DNA of 64,000 nucleotides from Halalkalibacter alkaliphilus (GTDB lineage: Bacteria > Bacillota > Bacilli > Bacillales > Bacillaceae_D), in the NCBI RefSeq assembly GCF_023555415.1, contig NZ_JAKRYL010000004.1, positions 205,346 through 269,345 on the forward strand. The letters are read 5' to 3'. The position numbers and the translations under genes are program-made. Every line of letters begins with the position of its first letter. The first letter of the stretch is position 1. Shown piece after piece: positions 35,608 through 43,581 of the stretch. Under the pieces are notes generated by a model. That model was not told the DNA's origin. It worked only from the letters and a program-made list of their open reading frames with translations, and ran no database searches.

Positions 35608-35652
35608 AAGAAAAACACTAGAAGATTAACTAGAATCTTCTAGTGTTTTTCA
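35608..35652. terminator. Bidirectional terminator
   Basis: AAAACACTAGAAGATT and AATCTTCTAGTGTTTT are perfect arms with short loop, A-run on one side and T-run on the other. Ends the minus-strand gene at 35664. Confidence 0.88.
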
Positions 35653-35663
35653 CCCATTATGAT

Positions 35664-35831
35664 TTACGGACACGGTGCTGTAGCGATAGCATTTCTAGCA
35701 GTAACAATTGGACCTGTATTGAAGCCGAATAGGTCAGCAACAATTATAGCTAATTCTAATAATAGAATTAGTAAAATTCTTCCTACACCACATAGAATAG
35801 TTTCAAGAAGACCATCAGTAGAAATCGGCAT
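35664..35831 (-). CDS. Small hydrophobic protein, 55 aa
   Basis: MPISTDGLLETILCGVGRIL, then LILLLELAIIVADLFGF, and an uncharged C-terminus ending ATAPCP. One or two membrane-embedded segments with Cys near each end. The ribosome-binding site GAAAGGAGGAG is nearly perfect and a strong terminator follows, so it is very likely expressed. I do not recognise a family; a small spore or membrane peptide is possible. Confidence 0.65.
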   Translation of the reverse strand: MPISTDGLLETILCGVGRILLILLLELAIIVADLFGFNTGPIVTARNAIATAPCP

Positions 35832-36030
35832 ATATTTCTCCTCCTTTCTTAGAAGTTAATACATTCTATGTAAAAAAAACGGACAAGTTTAAACTTATAT
35901 CACAAAAACAAAAAAAAGGGCTGTCCTATTTTTTATAATCTCGGTAAAAGAAACTGATTAAAACAACTATTGTAAATACTTGGTTTTTATAGATAGGTAG
36001 TTATGGAAGCAGAAAGTTTTAATAAGTTTA

Positions 36031-36165
36031 TTATGAATGATGTTTTTGTGAAATAACTTTTTGTTGTGCGTAACTTGGATCTACTCTTAGTGCTGCTATT
36101 AATTTATAGTTTTGAATCTACTAGTTGACCAGAAGGATCCATATATGCTTCTGTTGTTTTGTTTC
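36031..36165 (-). pseudogene. Remnant of an unidentified small gene
   Basis: On the minus strand a piece reading YMDPSGQLVDS is followed, one frame over, by IQNYKLIAALRVDPSYAQQK and VISQKHHS and a stop. An AAGGAG lies just upstream (near 36175). The two pieces join with a frameshift, so this looks like a decayed gene; I cannot name the family. The rest of 35832-36030 holds only AT-rich DNA. Confidence 0.35.
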
Positions 36166-36182
36166 AATTTATTTTGTCTCCT

Positions 36183-36226
36183 TAACGTTAGAAAGCAAAG
36201 CTTCGAAGCTTTGCTTTCTAACGTTA
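36183..36226. repeat. 44-nt perfect palindrome at the end of the peroxiredoxin gene
   Basis: The 44 bases are exactly self-complementary; arm TAACGTTAGAAAGCAAAGC, centre TTCGAA. It includes the TAA stop of the peroxiredoxin gene (36224-36226). No T-run follows on the minus strand, so it may protect or process the mRNA end, or be the trace of a small insertion. Confidence 0.8.
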
Positions 36227-36850
36227 TATTCTACCGATATCTCTAGTTCTTCTTTCTATACCGGGTTGCCCAGGTATCCAGTTTGCTGGGATACCTAGAC
36301 CGGTTTCTCGGCCATATTGAATTCCTTGTATGAGGCGCAGTATTTCATAACTGTTTCGTCCTACCTCTCGCGGATAGATACTCTTTGAAACTATGGTTCC
36401 CTCTGGATCAATAATAACAGTAGCACGAAAAGAAACACCTGCATTTTCATCTAGAACACGGTAAGCACGGCTAATCATATGATTTCGATCACTTAGTAAT
36501 GGAAATTGCACCTTTCTTGCTGATGGTGAAGTATCTTTAAATACTTTATGAGCATAAACGCTGTCTGTGCTTATGCCCCAAACTTCAGCGCCTAACGCTC
36601 TTAATTCCGGGTAAATAGCAGCAACTGCTGCTAATTCAGTCGGTCAAACAAAGGTGAAATCACTAGAATAGAAAAATAAGATCATCCACGATCCGCGGAA
36701 ATCCTTAAGGTCTACGGACTGAATCTCGTCATTTATATATGCATCAGCACGGAATAGTGGAGCTATATCATCCCTAGATGCACAAAAGGGAAGAGGACAA
36801 TGATTGAATTTTTTCACTGAAATTTCTTCACGATAGTAATCATCTTTCAT
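36224..36850 (-). CDS. Candidate selenocysteine peroxiredoxin (AhpC/TSA family), 208 aa with in-frame TGA
   Basis: Read through one TGA (36646-36644, residue 69), the minus strand encodes a complete AhpC-type peroxiredoxin. The TGA falls exactly at the peroxidatic position: FYSSDFTFV-U-PTELAAV, where the family has FTFVCPTE. Sequence on both sides is intact and in the same frame (GAEVWGISTDSVYAHK, FPLLSDRNHMISRAYRVLDE, FRATVIIDPEG, GIPANWIPGQPG). The usual resolving Cys (VCPANW) is replaced by Ile, so the enzyme would be 1-Cys-like; Cys18 and Cys24 lie at the N-terminus. A 7-bp hairpin follows the TGA at bacterial SECIS distance. AAAGGAGGTGA precedes ATG 36850. Alternative: a recent Cys-to-stop pseudogene. 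Confidence 0.75.
36611..36646 (-). promoter_or_regulatory. SECIS-like element with the TGA codon
   Basis: After UGA come ten bases, then the stem UAGCAGC, loop AGUU, GCUGCUA (hairpin at 36616-36633). The loop starts 17 bases after the UGA and has a G in its first two positions, as bacterial SECIS elements do; in E. coli fdhF the GGUCU loop sits at a very similar distance. Confidence 0.6.
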
Positions 36851-37004
36851 TCCTAAATCACCTCCTTTATTTATCAACATCACCTATTAAATTGTTTAAT
36901 AAAAACAGAAAATTGGTTTTTTTACTTAATCTAGCCTATGTTTCTATAAACAAAGTGTCACTATGTCATCTGCCCATCTACACCCAAAAATTTAAAATTC
37001 AGGC

Positions 37005-37033
37005 TTGACTATATACCTGTATGGGTATATTAT
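37005..37033 (+). promoter_or_regulatory. Sigma-A promoter with CstR-type operator in the spacer
   Basis: TTGACT (37005-37010), 17-bp spacer, TATTAT (37028-37033). Inside the spacer lies ATACCTGTATGGGTAT (37013-37028), ATACC-N6-GGTAT, the form bound by CsoR/CstR-family repressors. Confidence 0.75.
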
Positions 37034-37065
37034 TTAGTTATAAACAACGAGGGGGGAGAGAGCGT

Positions 37066-37196
37066 TTGATAAAAAAGTATTGGCATATCATAATCCTATA
37101 ATAATATTAATTGGATTTGTCGGATATAAACTATCGCTTAATGCAGGGAAAGGTGAAATTAACACTGAACGATTTGCCAAATTGTTGAATGATTAA
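37066..37196 (+). pseudogene. Possible small frameshifted gene behind the first CstR promoter
   Basis: A GGGGGGAG ribosome-binding site precedes TTG 37066 (MIKKYWHIII...), but the plausible C-terminal part (IGFVGYKLSLNAGKG, then EINTERFAKLLND, TAA at 37194-37196) is in the next frame. One frameshift would join them into a small anchored protein. No family recognised. Confidence 0.3.
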
Positions 37197-37299
37197 CATG
37201 AAGATAAATAATACAAAGGTTCTTATATGACGATTTTCTTTATAGTATTAATAGTTAATAAACAACCATCTTAGGACAACTGAAAAAGGAGGGAAATCA

Positions 37300-37560
37300 A
37301 TGGAGTATAATGAAAAAATGAAAAATAGAGTGAAACGTGTAGAAGGACAAGTTAGAGCCATCCTTAGAATGATGGAAGAGGGAAAGGACTGTAAGGATCT
37401 TGTCGTTCAAATGTCAGCAGCAAGAAATGCATTGGATCGAGCGATTGGCTTAGTCGTAAGTTCAAACTTAGAGCAGTGTATCCGTGAGCAAATTGTAAAA
37501 GGGGAAGACACAGAAGCGCTCATTCAAGAAGCTGTGAACTTATTAGTGAAAAGCAGATAA
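37300..37560 (+). CDS. cstR: CstR-type persulfide-responsive repressor (CsoR family), 86 aa
   Basis: All-helical DUF156 repressor. Two Cys are present, DCKDL (about residue 30) and LEQCIRE (about 60). The His found four residues before the second Cys in copper-sensing CsoR is Asn here (SSNLEQC), so copper cannot be bound in the usual way; this residue pattern is that of CstR, which senses sulfane sulfur by linking the two Cys. The sulfur genes that follow and the ATACC-N6-GGTAT operators around it support this. AAGGAGGG precedes ATG 37300. Confidence 0.88.
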   Translation: MEYNEKMKNRVKRVEGQVRAILRMMEEGKDCKDLVVQMSAARNALDRAIGLVVSSNLEQCIREQIVKGEDTEALIQEAVNLLVKSR

Positions 37561-37601
37561 TAATAAAGATTGATTAACAGGGGAGAGTGACAACAATTAC
37601 A

Positions 37602-37617
37602 ATACCCCCATGGGTTT
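37602..37617 (+). promoter_or_regulatory. CstR-like operator
   Basis: ATACCCCCATGGGTTT: G/C-tract dyad between cstR and the next gene; right half slightly degenerate. Confidence 0.5.
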
Positions 37618-37671
37618 AGATGGGCTTGAATTAGTAATTTAATGTCTTAACAAAATTTTTTAACCTTTCTA

Positions 37672-37687
37672 ATACCTGTATGTGTAT
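37672..37687 (+). promoter_or_regulatory. CstR-like operator
   Basis: ATACCTGTATGTGTAT differs from the 37013 operator at a single base. Confidence 0.55.
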
Positions 37688-37772
37688 ATGTATGTAATTT
37701 AAAAGAAGCTATCTTTCAGATATTTAAGTTCTTGATTAAAAGGGGTAGGATCATTATTTTTTTTGAACATTC

Positions 37773-37792
37773 ATATACCTGTACTGGTATAT
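37773..37792 (+). promoter_or_regulatory. CstR-like operator before the dsrE2 gene
   Basis: ATATACCTGTACTGGTATAT has perfect seven-base arms around TGTACT. It lies 28 bp before the start codon at 37820. Confidence 0.7.
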
Positions 37793-37819
37793 GTTAATAA
37801 ATACAAAGGAGTGGAGAAC

Positions 37820-38299
37820 ATGACAGACAAAAAGAAAACAACGATCATCTTATTTAGTGGTGAGTATGATAAAGCAATGGCAGCTTTTATAATCGCAAAC
37901 GGTGCTGCGGCCTATGATCATGAAGTAACGATCTTCTCGACATTTTGGGGACTAAACGCTTTTAGAAAAGATCAACACGTACCAGTTAAAAAGGGATTCT
38001 TAGAAAAAATGTTTGCAAAAATGATGCCACGAGGCGCTGACAACATGGGACTTTCCAATATGAACTTCGCTGGAATGGGACCAAAAATGATTAAGCACGT
38101 AATGAAAAAACACAATGCGATGCCACTACCTGATTTAGTAAAAATGGCTCAAGAACAAGGCGTGAAGCTAGTTGCTTGTACAATGACAATGGATTTATTA
38201 GGACTACAAAAAGAAGAATTGATTGATGATATAGAATACGCTGGTGTTGCAGCTTATCTAGCTGATGCTGAAGAAGGAAATGTGAACTTATTTATTTAA
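37820..38299 (+). CDS. DsrE2-family sulfur carrier/transferase, 159 aa
   Basis: DsrE/DsrF/DrsH-like protein of the DsrE2 group. IILFSGEYDKAMAAFIIANGAAAY and VTIFSTFWGLNAF begin the Rossmann-like fold; the active Cys is in KLVACTMTMDLLGL (about residue 120), the usual sulfur-carrying position. Probably moves sulfane sulfur between the TusA/rhodanese proteins encoded next. AAGGAG lies before ATG 37820; the frame is open upstream across the operator, which rules out the earlier start at 37763. Confidence 0.88.
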   Translation: MTDKKKTTIILFSGEYDKAMAAFIIANGAAAYDHEVTIFSTFWGLNAFRKDQHVPVKKGFLEKMFAKMMPRGADNMGLSNMNFAGMGPKMIKHVMKKHNAMPLPDLVKMAQEQGVKLVACTMTMDLLGLQKEELIDDIEYAGVAAYLADAEEGNVNLFI

Positions 38300-38316
38300 C
38301 CCAAGGGGGTACTTGA

Positions 38317-38358
38317 ATGGGATTATGTGGTTGTAGGCATGATGAACTGGGAAGGTAA
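38317..38358 (+). other. Very short open frame between dsrE2 and the TusA-rhodanese gene
   Basis: AAGGGGG precedes ATG 38317; the frame encodes MGLCGCRHDELGR and stops. Two Cys in CGC are notable. It may be a leader peptide or the stump of a lost gene. A weak ATAC...GGTAT dyad lies at 38387-38405, ahead of the next gene. Confidence 0.25.
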
Positions 38359-38424
38359 CGTTAAATTAATTTTTTTGAAGTTAATTATACTGGTAATAGG
38401 TATATGATCTAGGAGGAATATGAT

Positions 38425-38997
38425 ATGGAAACTATTAAATTTGATCAATTAGTAGATGCAAAAGGATTAGCATGTCCAATGCCCATTGTCCGTACTAAAA
38501 AAGCAATGAATGAGCTAGATCCAGGTAGAGTATTAGAAGTTCAAGCAACAGATAAAGGGTCAACTGCTGATATTAAAGCTTGGACACAGAGCACTGGACA
38601 TCAATATATAGGAACCGTTGAAGAGGGTGATGTGTTAAAACATTACCTTCGTAAGGCGACTGGGGAAGAGAAAGAAGAGAAAAAGCATCCGCATGTAGTG
38701 AATAATGAAGAACTTCAGGGGAAGTTAACTAATAATGAAGACATTGTAGTCCTTGATGTTCGTGAATCAGCTGAATTTGCTTTTAACCATATTCCTGGTG
38801 CAAGATCGATTCCACTTGGTGAGCTTGAAAATCGTTTAAATGAACTAAGTAAGGATACAGAAATTTATGTCGTTTGTCGTACTGGAAGCCGTAGTGATTT
38901 AGCTGCACAAAAATTAACAGATGCTGGATTCGCACATGTCATTAATGTCGTACCTGGCATGAGTGAATGGAACAGTCAAACTGATAATCTAAACTAA
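38425..38997 (+). CDS. TusA-rhodanese fusion sulfurtransferase, 190 aa
   Basis: N-terminal TusA domain (about 1-77) with DAKGLACPMPIVRTKKAM, the sulfur-carrying Cys in CPMP, joined by a charged linker to a rhodanese domain (about 95-188) with VLDVRESAEF, HIPGARSIPLGEL and the active loop VVCRTGSRSDLAA. In S. aureus CstA these domains, plus DsrE, form a single protein; here DsrE is a separate gene 126 bp upstream. Expected to accept persulfide sulfur and pass it on. GGAGGAAT before ATG 38425. Confidence 0.88.
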   Translation: METIKFDQLVDAKGLACPMPIVRTKKAMNELDPGRVLEVQATDKGSTADIKAWTQSTGHQYIGTVEEGDVLKHYLRKATGEEKEEKKHPHVVNNEELQGKLTNNEDIVVLDVRESAEFAFNHIPGARSIPLGELENRLNELSKDTEIYVVCRTGSRSDLAAQKLTDAGFAHVINVVPGMSEWNSQTDNLN

Positions 38998-39075
38998 TAG
39001 CCAAGGCTACTAATATAACATTAATCTTTTAATTAAATTTTTTTAAATAAAAACATACTACAGGGGGTATAAAAG

Positions 39076-40203
39076 ATGTCAGTAAACACAATGAATTTAA
39101 AAGAAGTAGCAAGAAAAGTAATCGAAAAGAAAGAGCTATTTATTCTAGATGTTCGTAATGAAGGGGATTTTGCTGATTGGAAAATTGAAGGAGAAAACTT
39201 TGATTACTTCAATATTCCTTATTTTGAACTATTAGATGGCGTAGAAGAAATCATGGATAAAATTCCAACAGATAAAGAAGTATTAGTTGTGTGTGCGAAA
39301 GAAGGTTCTTCCATGATGGTAGCTGAGATGCTTTCTGATGAAGGGTTAGACGTAGCTTATTTAGAGGGAGGTATGAAGGCTTGGAGTGAATATCTAGAGC
39401 CAGTTAAAGTAGGGGACCTAAAAGACGGTGGTGAGCTATATCAATTTGTACGTCTAGGTAAAGGCTGTCTATCTTATATGGTTGTTTCCAATGGAGAAGC
39501 AGCCATAATCGATGCGACACGTATGGCTGATGTGTATGTGGATTTTGCGAAAGAAATTGGAGCGAATATTACTCACGTATTTGATACTCATCTACATGCT
39601 GACCACATCTCAGGTGGAAGAAAAATTGCGGAAGCAACTGGTGCAACGTACTGGTTACCTCCAAAGGATGCAGGTGAAGTAGTGTTTGAATATGCAGCAC
39701 TTGAAGGAGGAAATGACGTACAAATCGGAAATTCAACAATCAACATTCATGCACTATACTCACCAGGTCACACAATTGGTTCGACTTCATTTGTTATCGA
39801 TGAGAAATATCTATTATCCGGAGATATTCTCTTCATTGATTCCATTGGAAGACCTGACCTAGCAGGACTCGCTGAAGATTGGGTCGGAGATTTACGCGAG
39901 TCGCTTTATAAACGTTATAGAGAACTATCAGAAGAATTAATTGTATTACCGGCTCACTTTATGATCATCGAAGAGTTAAATGACGATGGAAGTGTTGGTG
40001 AGAAATTAGGGACACTGTTCGCCGAAAATCATGGACTAAATATTGAAGATGAAAATGAGTTTAGATCAATGGTGACAGAAAACCTACCACCACAACCGAA
40101 CTCATACCAAGAAATTCGTGAAACCAATATGGGCAAAATTACCCCAGATGAAGAGAAGCAACGTGAAATGGAAATTGGGCCAAACCGTTGTGCAGTAAGA
40201 TAA
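39076..40203 (+). CDS. Rhodanese-MBL persulfide dioxygenase (CstB-like), 375 aa
   Basis: N-terminal rhodanese-like domain (about 1-110) with loop [11 protein letters not shown], then a metallo-beta-lactamase-fold persulfide dioxygenase (about 118-330) with [20 protein letters not shown] and LPAHFMI supplying the iron ligands. Such enzymes oxidise persulfide to sulfite or thiosulfate. The domain order is rhodanese first, whereas S. aureus CstB has the dioxygenase first. The C-terminus ends in GPNRCAVR with a Cys that could be functional. GGGG lies before ATG 39076. Confidence 0.88.
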   Translation: MSVNTMNLKEVARKVIEKKELFILDVRNEGDFADWKIEGENFDYFNIPYFELLDGVEEIMDKIPTDKEVLVVCAKEGSSMMVAEMLSDEGLDVAYLEGGMKAWSEYLEPVKVGDLKDGGELYQFVRLGKGCLSYMVVSNGEAAIIDATRMADVYVDFAKEIGANITHVFDTHLHADHISGGRKIAEATGATYWLPPKDAGEVVFEYAALEGGNDVQIGNSTINIHALYSPGHTIGSTSFVIDEKYLLSGDILFIDSIGRPDLAGLAEDWVGDLRESLYKRYRELSEELIVLPAHFMIIEELNDDGSVGEKLGTLFAENHGLNIEDENEFRSMVTENLPPQPNSYQEIRETNMGKITPDEEKQREMEIGPNRCAVR

Positions 40204-40245
40204 CAAACGATAAAAAATAGAAATTAATAATTGGAGGTTTTATAA

Positions 40246-40473
40246 ATGAATTCAGATAAAGTATTAGACGCAAAAGGATTAGCATGTCCAATGCCAATCG
40301 TTCGAACAAAGAAAGCTATGACAGAACTTGAATCAGGCCAAGTTCTAGAAATTCACGCAACCGATAAAGGGGCAAAAAGTGACCTAGCAGCATGGACAAA
40401 GTCTGGTGGTCATGAGTTAGTATCAGATACTGAAGAAAATGGTGTGTTGAAATTTTGGATAAAAAAAGGCTAA
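40246..40473 (+). CDS. tusA: TusA-family sulfur carrier, 75 aa
   Basis: Stand-alone TusA: LDAKGLACPMPIVRTKKAMTEL with the CPMP Cys, near-identical in this stretch to the N-terminal domain of the fusion at 38425, suggesting duplication. TTGGAGG precedes ATG 40246. Followed by a strong terminator. Confidence 0.9.
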   Translation: MNSDKVLDAKGLACPMPIVRTKKAMTELESGQVLEIHATDKGAKSDLAAWTKSGGHELVSDTEENGVLKFWIKKG

Positions 40474-40495
40474 TCGAAATGGGTACCGATTTCGT

Positions 40496-40545
40496 AGAGG
40501 ACATTGAGAAGGCTGGTTTTACCTTTACAATGTCCTCTCTTTTCC
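40496..40545 (+). terminator. Terminator behind tusA
   Basis: AGAGGACATTG and CAATGTCCTCT form an 11-bp stem, followed by CTTTTCCTTT. A smaller CGAAAT/ATTTCG hairpin lies just before it. The tauE gene starts 20 bp further on, so read-through is likely partial. Confidence 0.8.
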
Positions 40546-40565
40546 TTTAAAAGGAGGTAGTTTAT

Positions 40566-41342
40566 ATGGATTTTGCTTTTATTATTACAATCTTTTTAAT
40601 TGGTTTCATAGGGTCTTATATTTCAGGGATGTTAGGAATAGGCGGATCCATTATTAAATATCCCATGCTGCTTTATATTCCGCCATTGTTTGGTTTAGTG
40701 TCATTTAGTGCTCATGAGGTTTCAGGTATTAGTGCAATTCAGGTGTTTTTTGCAACAATAGCAGGGGTTTGGGCATATCGCAAAGGTGGATATTTAAATA
40801 AAATTTTAATTATTTATATGGGATCAGCTATTCTAATTGGTAGCTTTGTTGGTGGTTATGGATCAAAACTTATGTCAGAGAGCGGAATTAATCTTACTTA
40901 CGGGGTTTTAGCGTTAATCGCAGCAGTGATGATGTTTATTCCTAAAAAGGGAATTGATGATGTTCCAATGGATCAAGTAACATTTAATAGATGGTTAGCA
41001 GTCAGTCTTGCCTTAATCGTGGGAGTTGGGTCTGGAATTGTCGGTGCAGCTGGGGCATTCTTGTTAGTCCCAGTCATGCTTGTTGTGTTAAAAATTCCAA
41101 CGCGCATGACCATTGCTTCTTCATTAGCGATTACCTTCATCTCGTCCATCGGAGCATCAGTCGGAAAGATTACAACTGGACAAATCGATTATCTTCCAGC
41201 TTTTATTATGATTGTTGCGAGTTTAATAGCTTCTCCACTAGGTGCAATGGCAGGAAAGAAGATGAATACGAAAATTTTACAAGGTATATTAGCTGTTTTG
41301 ATAGCTGCAACGGCTGTGAAAATCTGGACTGATATTTTATAA
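40566..41342 (+). CDS. TauE/SafE-family sulfite/sulfur-compound exporter, 258 aa
   Basis: Eight hydrophobic helices in two related halves; [21 protein letters not shown] and [19 protein letters not shown] are the paired family motifs. In cst loci TauE is thought to export sulfite or a related sulfur anion made by the persulfide dioxygenase. AAAGGAGG precedes ATG 40566. Last gene of the sulfur locus. Confidence 0.88.
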   Translation: MDFAFIITIFLIGFIGSYISGMLGIGGSIIKYPMLLYIPPLFGLVSFSAHEVSGISAIQVFFATIAGVWAYRKGGYLNKILIIYMGSAILIGSFVGGYGSKLMSESGINLTYGVLALIAAVMMFIPKKGIDDVPMDQVTFNRWLAVSLALIVGVGSGIVGAAGAFLLVPVMLVVLKIPTRMTIASSLAITFISSIGASVGKITTGQIDYLPAFIMIVASLIASPLGAMAGKKMNTKILQGILAVLIAATAVKIWTDIL

Positions 41343-41367
41343 AAAAAGTGACAGCGTGTATCTAAGT

Positions 41368-41406
41368 AAAGGCACGGAGAACAGCTGATTTCTCTGTGCC
41401 TTTTTA
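41368..41406 (+). terminator. Terminator of the sulfur locus
   Basis: AAGGCACGGAGA and TCTCTGTGCCTT pair (one G-U) followed by TTT. Confidence 0.9.
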
Positions 41407-41420
41407 TAACAGATCAATGT

Positions 41421-42335
41421 CTAGTGGTGATGATCCTCTTCAGCAGCCATTGCAATGGCTTTCGTTTCATGAACCGTTCCATATGGATGCTGTGGTGGGG
41501 CATAGATGGAGTAGAGTTTAATAGGCTTATTACCTGTATTGGTTAAATTGTGCCATGTTCCAGCAGGGATGATGATTGCAAAGTCATCACGAACTTCTGC
41601 TTGGAAATTAAGTTGATCTTTGCTTTCACCCATTTGCACTAGCCCTTGACCATCTTCTATACGGAGAAATTGATCTAGATGTGGATGAATCTCTAAGCCG
41701 ATATCTTCTCCTACACCGATACTCATTAACGTTACTTGCAAATGTTCTCCTGTCCATAAGGCAGATCGGAACGTGTCGTTTTGCTTTGTAACTTCTTCAA
41801 TATCAACGACGAATGGCTCGGGTCCATAATCGGTTACACGATACAAATCTTCCTCAATCAAAGAGTGTATTCTAGAAGCATTCTCTTGTTCTCCTTGTAA
41901 TGCCCACCAAAAAACATTTTGTATATTTGGGTCATGGGTCAGTGAACAACTTCTTTGATATTCATGATAGCTTTCTACCTCTATTTCGTTAGCCGTTTTC
42001 AAACCTTCTCTAAAGCTTTGAAAAGGAATTTTATCAACTTGGTACTCGGGCTGTCTGCCAGTAAAATTCATATATAGCTGAGTGAAGTTGCTCAAATGGG
42101 CTTTTCTTGATTCTAACGTGTGCAAAATATCTTTTTTATGTCTTTGATCAGGTGCTACGTTAGCTAATCGTCTATAGAATTCAATAGCTGTAGCCTCTCG
42201 ATTTATTGCAGATAGAATATTTTCCACTTGTTGTTTGTTTTCATATTGACTCCTGATCATATAACTTGAATGATTATCAATCCTACTGCCATTCGGATAA
42301 TAAAGATATGGGGTGGTTTTAGGCACATTATACAA
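41421..42335 (-). CDS. Ferritin-like and cupin domain fusion protein, about 304 aa
   Basis: N-terminal four-helix part (about 30-160) with EATAIEFYRRLA and NEIEVESYHEYQRS, spaced Glu/His like rubrerythrin/ferritin-like proteins, followed by a cupin domain (about 185-285) with GLEIHPHLDQFLRIEDGQG and IIPAGTWHNLTNTG, giving two sets of metal ligands. The tail ends HHH. I know no studied protein of this form; related coat proteins (CotJC/YhcN-like contexts) exist. Start unsure: TTG 42335 has AAAGGA nine bases upstream; ATG 42344 and TTG 42353 are alternatives. Confidence 0.7.
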   Translation of the reverse strand: MYNVPKTTPYLYYPNGSRIDNHSSYMIRSQYENKQQVENILSAINREATAIEFYRRLANVAPDQRHKKDILHTLESRKAHLSNFTQLYMNFTGRQPEYQVDKIPFQSFREGLKTANEIEVESYHEYQRSCSLTHDPNIQNVFWWALQGEQENASRIHSLIEEDLYRVTDYGPEPFVVDIEEVTKQNDTFRSALWTGEHLQVTLMSIGVGEDIGLEIHPHLDQFLRIEDGQGLVQMGESKDQLNFQAEVRDDFAIIIPAGTWHNLTNTGNKPIKLYSIYAPPQHPYGTVHETKAIAMAAEEDHHH

Positions 42336-42344
42336 TTTAGTCAT

Positions 42345-42746
42345 TCCTTTCAAAGGTTTATCAAATTTATCATATGCCTATGTGAAGGGAATGTACCTTG
42401 CTTCAAAGTTACCTTATGAATATGGGCACTCTTATTATTTTTTTTAGTACAGAGATCATGGCAGAGTAAGAAAGGTTGTCTTTTTTTACAGTTCTGTAAC
42501 CAACTGTGTAGGAATCTATAAGATTAGCGACCATTAATGAGATTTGGAAATTGACTTTTTGGAAAAATAGATTGTTCTTGAGGGATAATTGCAGTTATAT
42601 CAAGAATTTGATTGCAGGTAAGTCAGAATGAATCACGGTTTCTATATTTCCTTTTAATCTAGTTTTTACCAATGAGATTGCAGACTGGTACATGTTACAT
42701 TTTAAGAGAGGAGTCATCAACAAAACATTCCTTAGGAGGGAAGAAG
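42345..42746. other. Intergenic region between divergent genes
   Basis: AT-rich, no gene seen. An interrupted inverted repeat TTCTTGA (42575) / TCAAGAA (42600) lies in the leader of the CAP-domain gene. Confidence 0.4.
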
Positions 42747-43424
42747 ATGAAAAAAATAATGGTTACAGCTTTTCTTGCTATAACTTTAGTTGCTACAAAT
42801 TTTAGTGGACAGGTTGATGCAAGTGAAAAAGTTCAAATTAAAACGTTTCACGTAAATGAATTTAATCAAGAAACGTTAGAAAAGTGGTATAAAGAAATCT
42901 ATCAATTTTACGAAAGCCAATTTAAGAAACTAGAACAGGATCAAAACAAGGTCGAACATGATCAGTCTGTTGTAGAAGTACAACCTGAAGCTAGTACTGA
43001 AAACCAAGTAGTTAATCCATCAACGGAAGATGAGCAGAAAAAATTAACACAGGATGAACAGCAAATGGTTGATTTAGTTAACCAAGAAAGAATTCAAAGA
43101 GGATTGACTCCTTTACAAGTTAACAAACAACTAACAGAAGTTGCTAGAGTGAAAGCACAAGATATGATTGACCATCAATATTTCTCACATCATTCTCCAA
43201 CATACGGTTCGCCTTTTGATATGTTAGCTCAATTTGATGTAAGCTATCGTACAGCTGGGGAAAACTTAGCAGGAAACCAAACGGTAGAAGCAGCGCATCA
43301 AGCATTAATGAATTCTGACGGACATAGAGAAAATATTCTTAATACAAACTATGGTGAAGTAGGAATTGGTATTATTGAAGGTGGTCCGTACGGGAAAATG
43401 TTTGTCCAATTATTTAAAGATTAA
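42747..43424 (+). CDS. Secreted CAP/SCP-domain protein (YkwD-like), 225 aa
   Basis: Signal peptide (KKIMVTAFLAITLVATNFSG), a charged linker rich in Gln and Glu, and a C-terminal CAP domain (about 105-225): MVDLVNQERIQRGLTPL, YFSHHSPTYGSPFDML, AGENLAGNQTVEAAHQALMNS, GHRENILNTNYGEVGIG. Bacillus paralogs YkwD/YlbC share this layout; biochemical role unknown. GGAGGG lies before ATG 42747; the frame opens 25 codons earlier without a site. A terminator follows. Confidence 0.85.
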   Translation: MKKIMVTAFLAITLVATNFSGQVDASEKVQIKTFHVNEFNQETLEKWYKEIYQFYESQFKKLEQDQNKVEHDQSVVEVQPEASTENQVVNPSTEDEQKKLTQDEQQMVDLVNQERIQRGLTPLQVNKQLTEVARVKAQDMIDHQYFSHHSPTYGSPFDMLAQFDVSYRTAGENLAGNQTVEAAHQALMNSDGHRENILNTNYGEVGIGIIEGGPYGKMFVQLFKD

Positions 43425-43437
43425 GATTTTGTTAAAG

Positions 43438-43468
43438 GAAGAGGACTCAGAGGGGTCCTCTTTTTTAT
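43438..43468 (+). terminator. Rho-independent terminator
   Basis: GAAGAGGAC and GTCCTCTTT pair around an 8-nt loop, ending in TTTTTT. Confidence 0.9.
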
Positions 43469-43581
43469 GTTTAAACGGTTATGGAAGAATATATTTGCTG
43501 TTTTCGTGTAAATTGATGGATATTTGTCCACATTAATAAAGCTTGCTATTTTAATACAAAAATTAACCGAGGGTAAAATTT

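Noticed and set aside
36224..36883. Peroxiredoxin as two separate genes
   Set aside because: The two frames are in phase, join into a single standard peroxiredoxin, and the downstream part lacks its own ribosome-binding site.
38387..38405. Fifth CstR operator before the TusA-rhodanese gene
   Set aside because: The arms are imperfect and the spacing is one base longer than in the other copies; kept only as a weak possibility.
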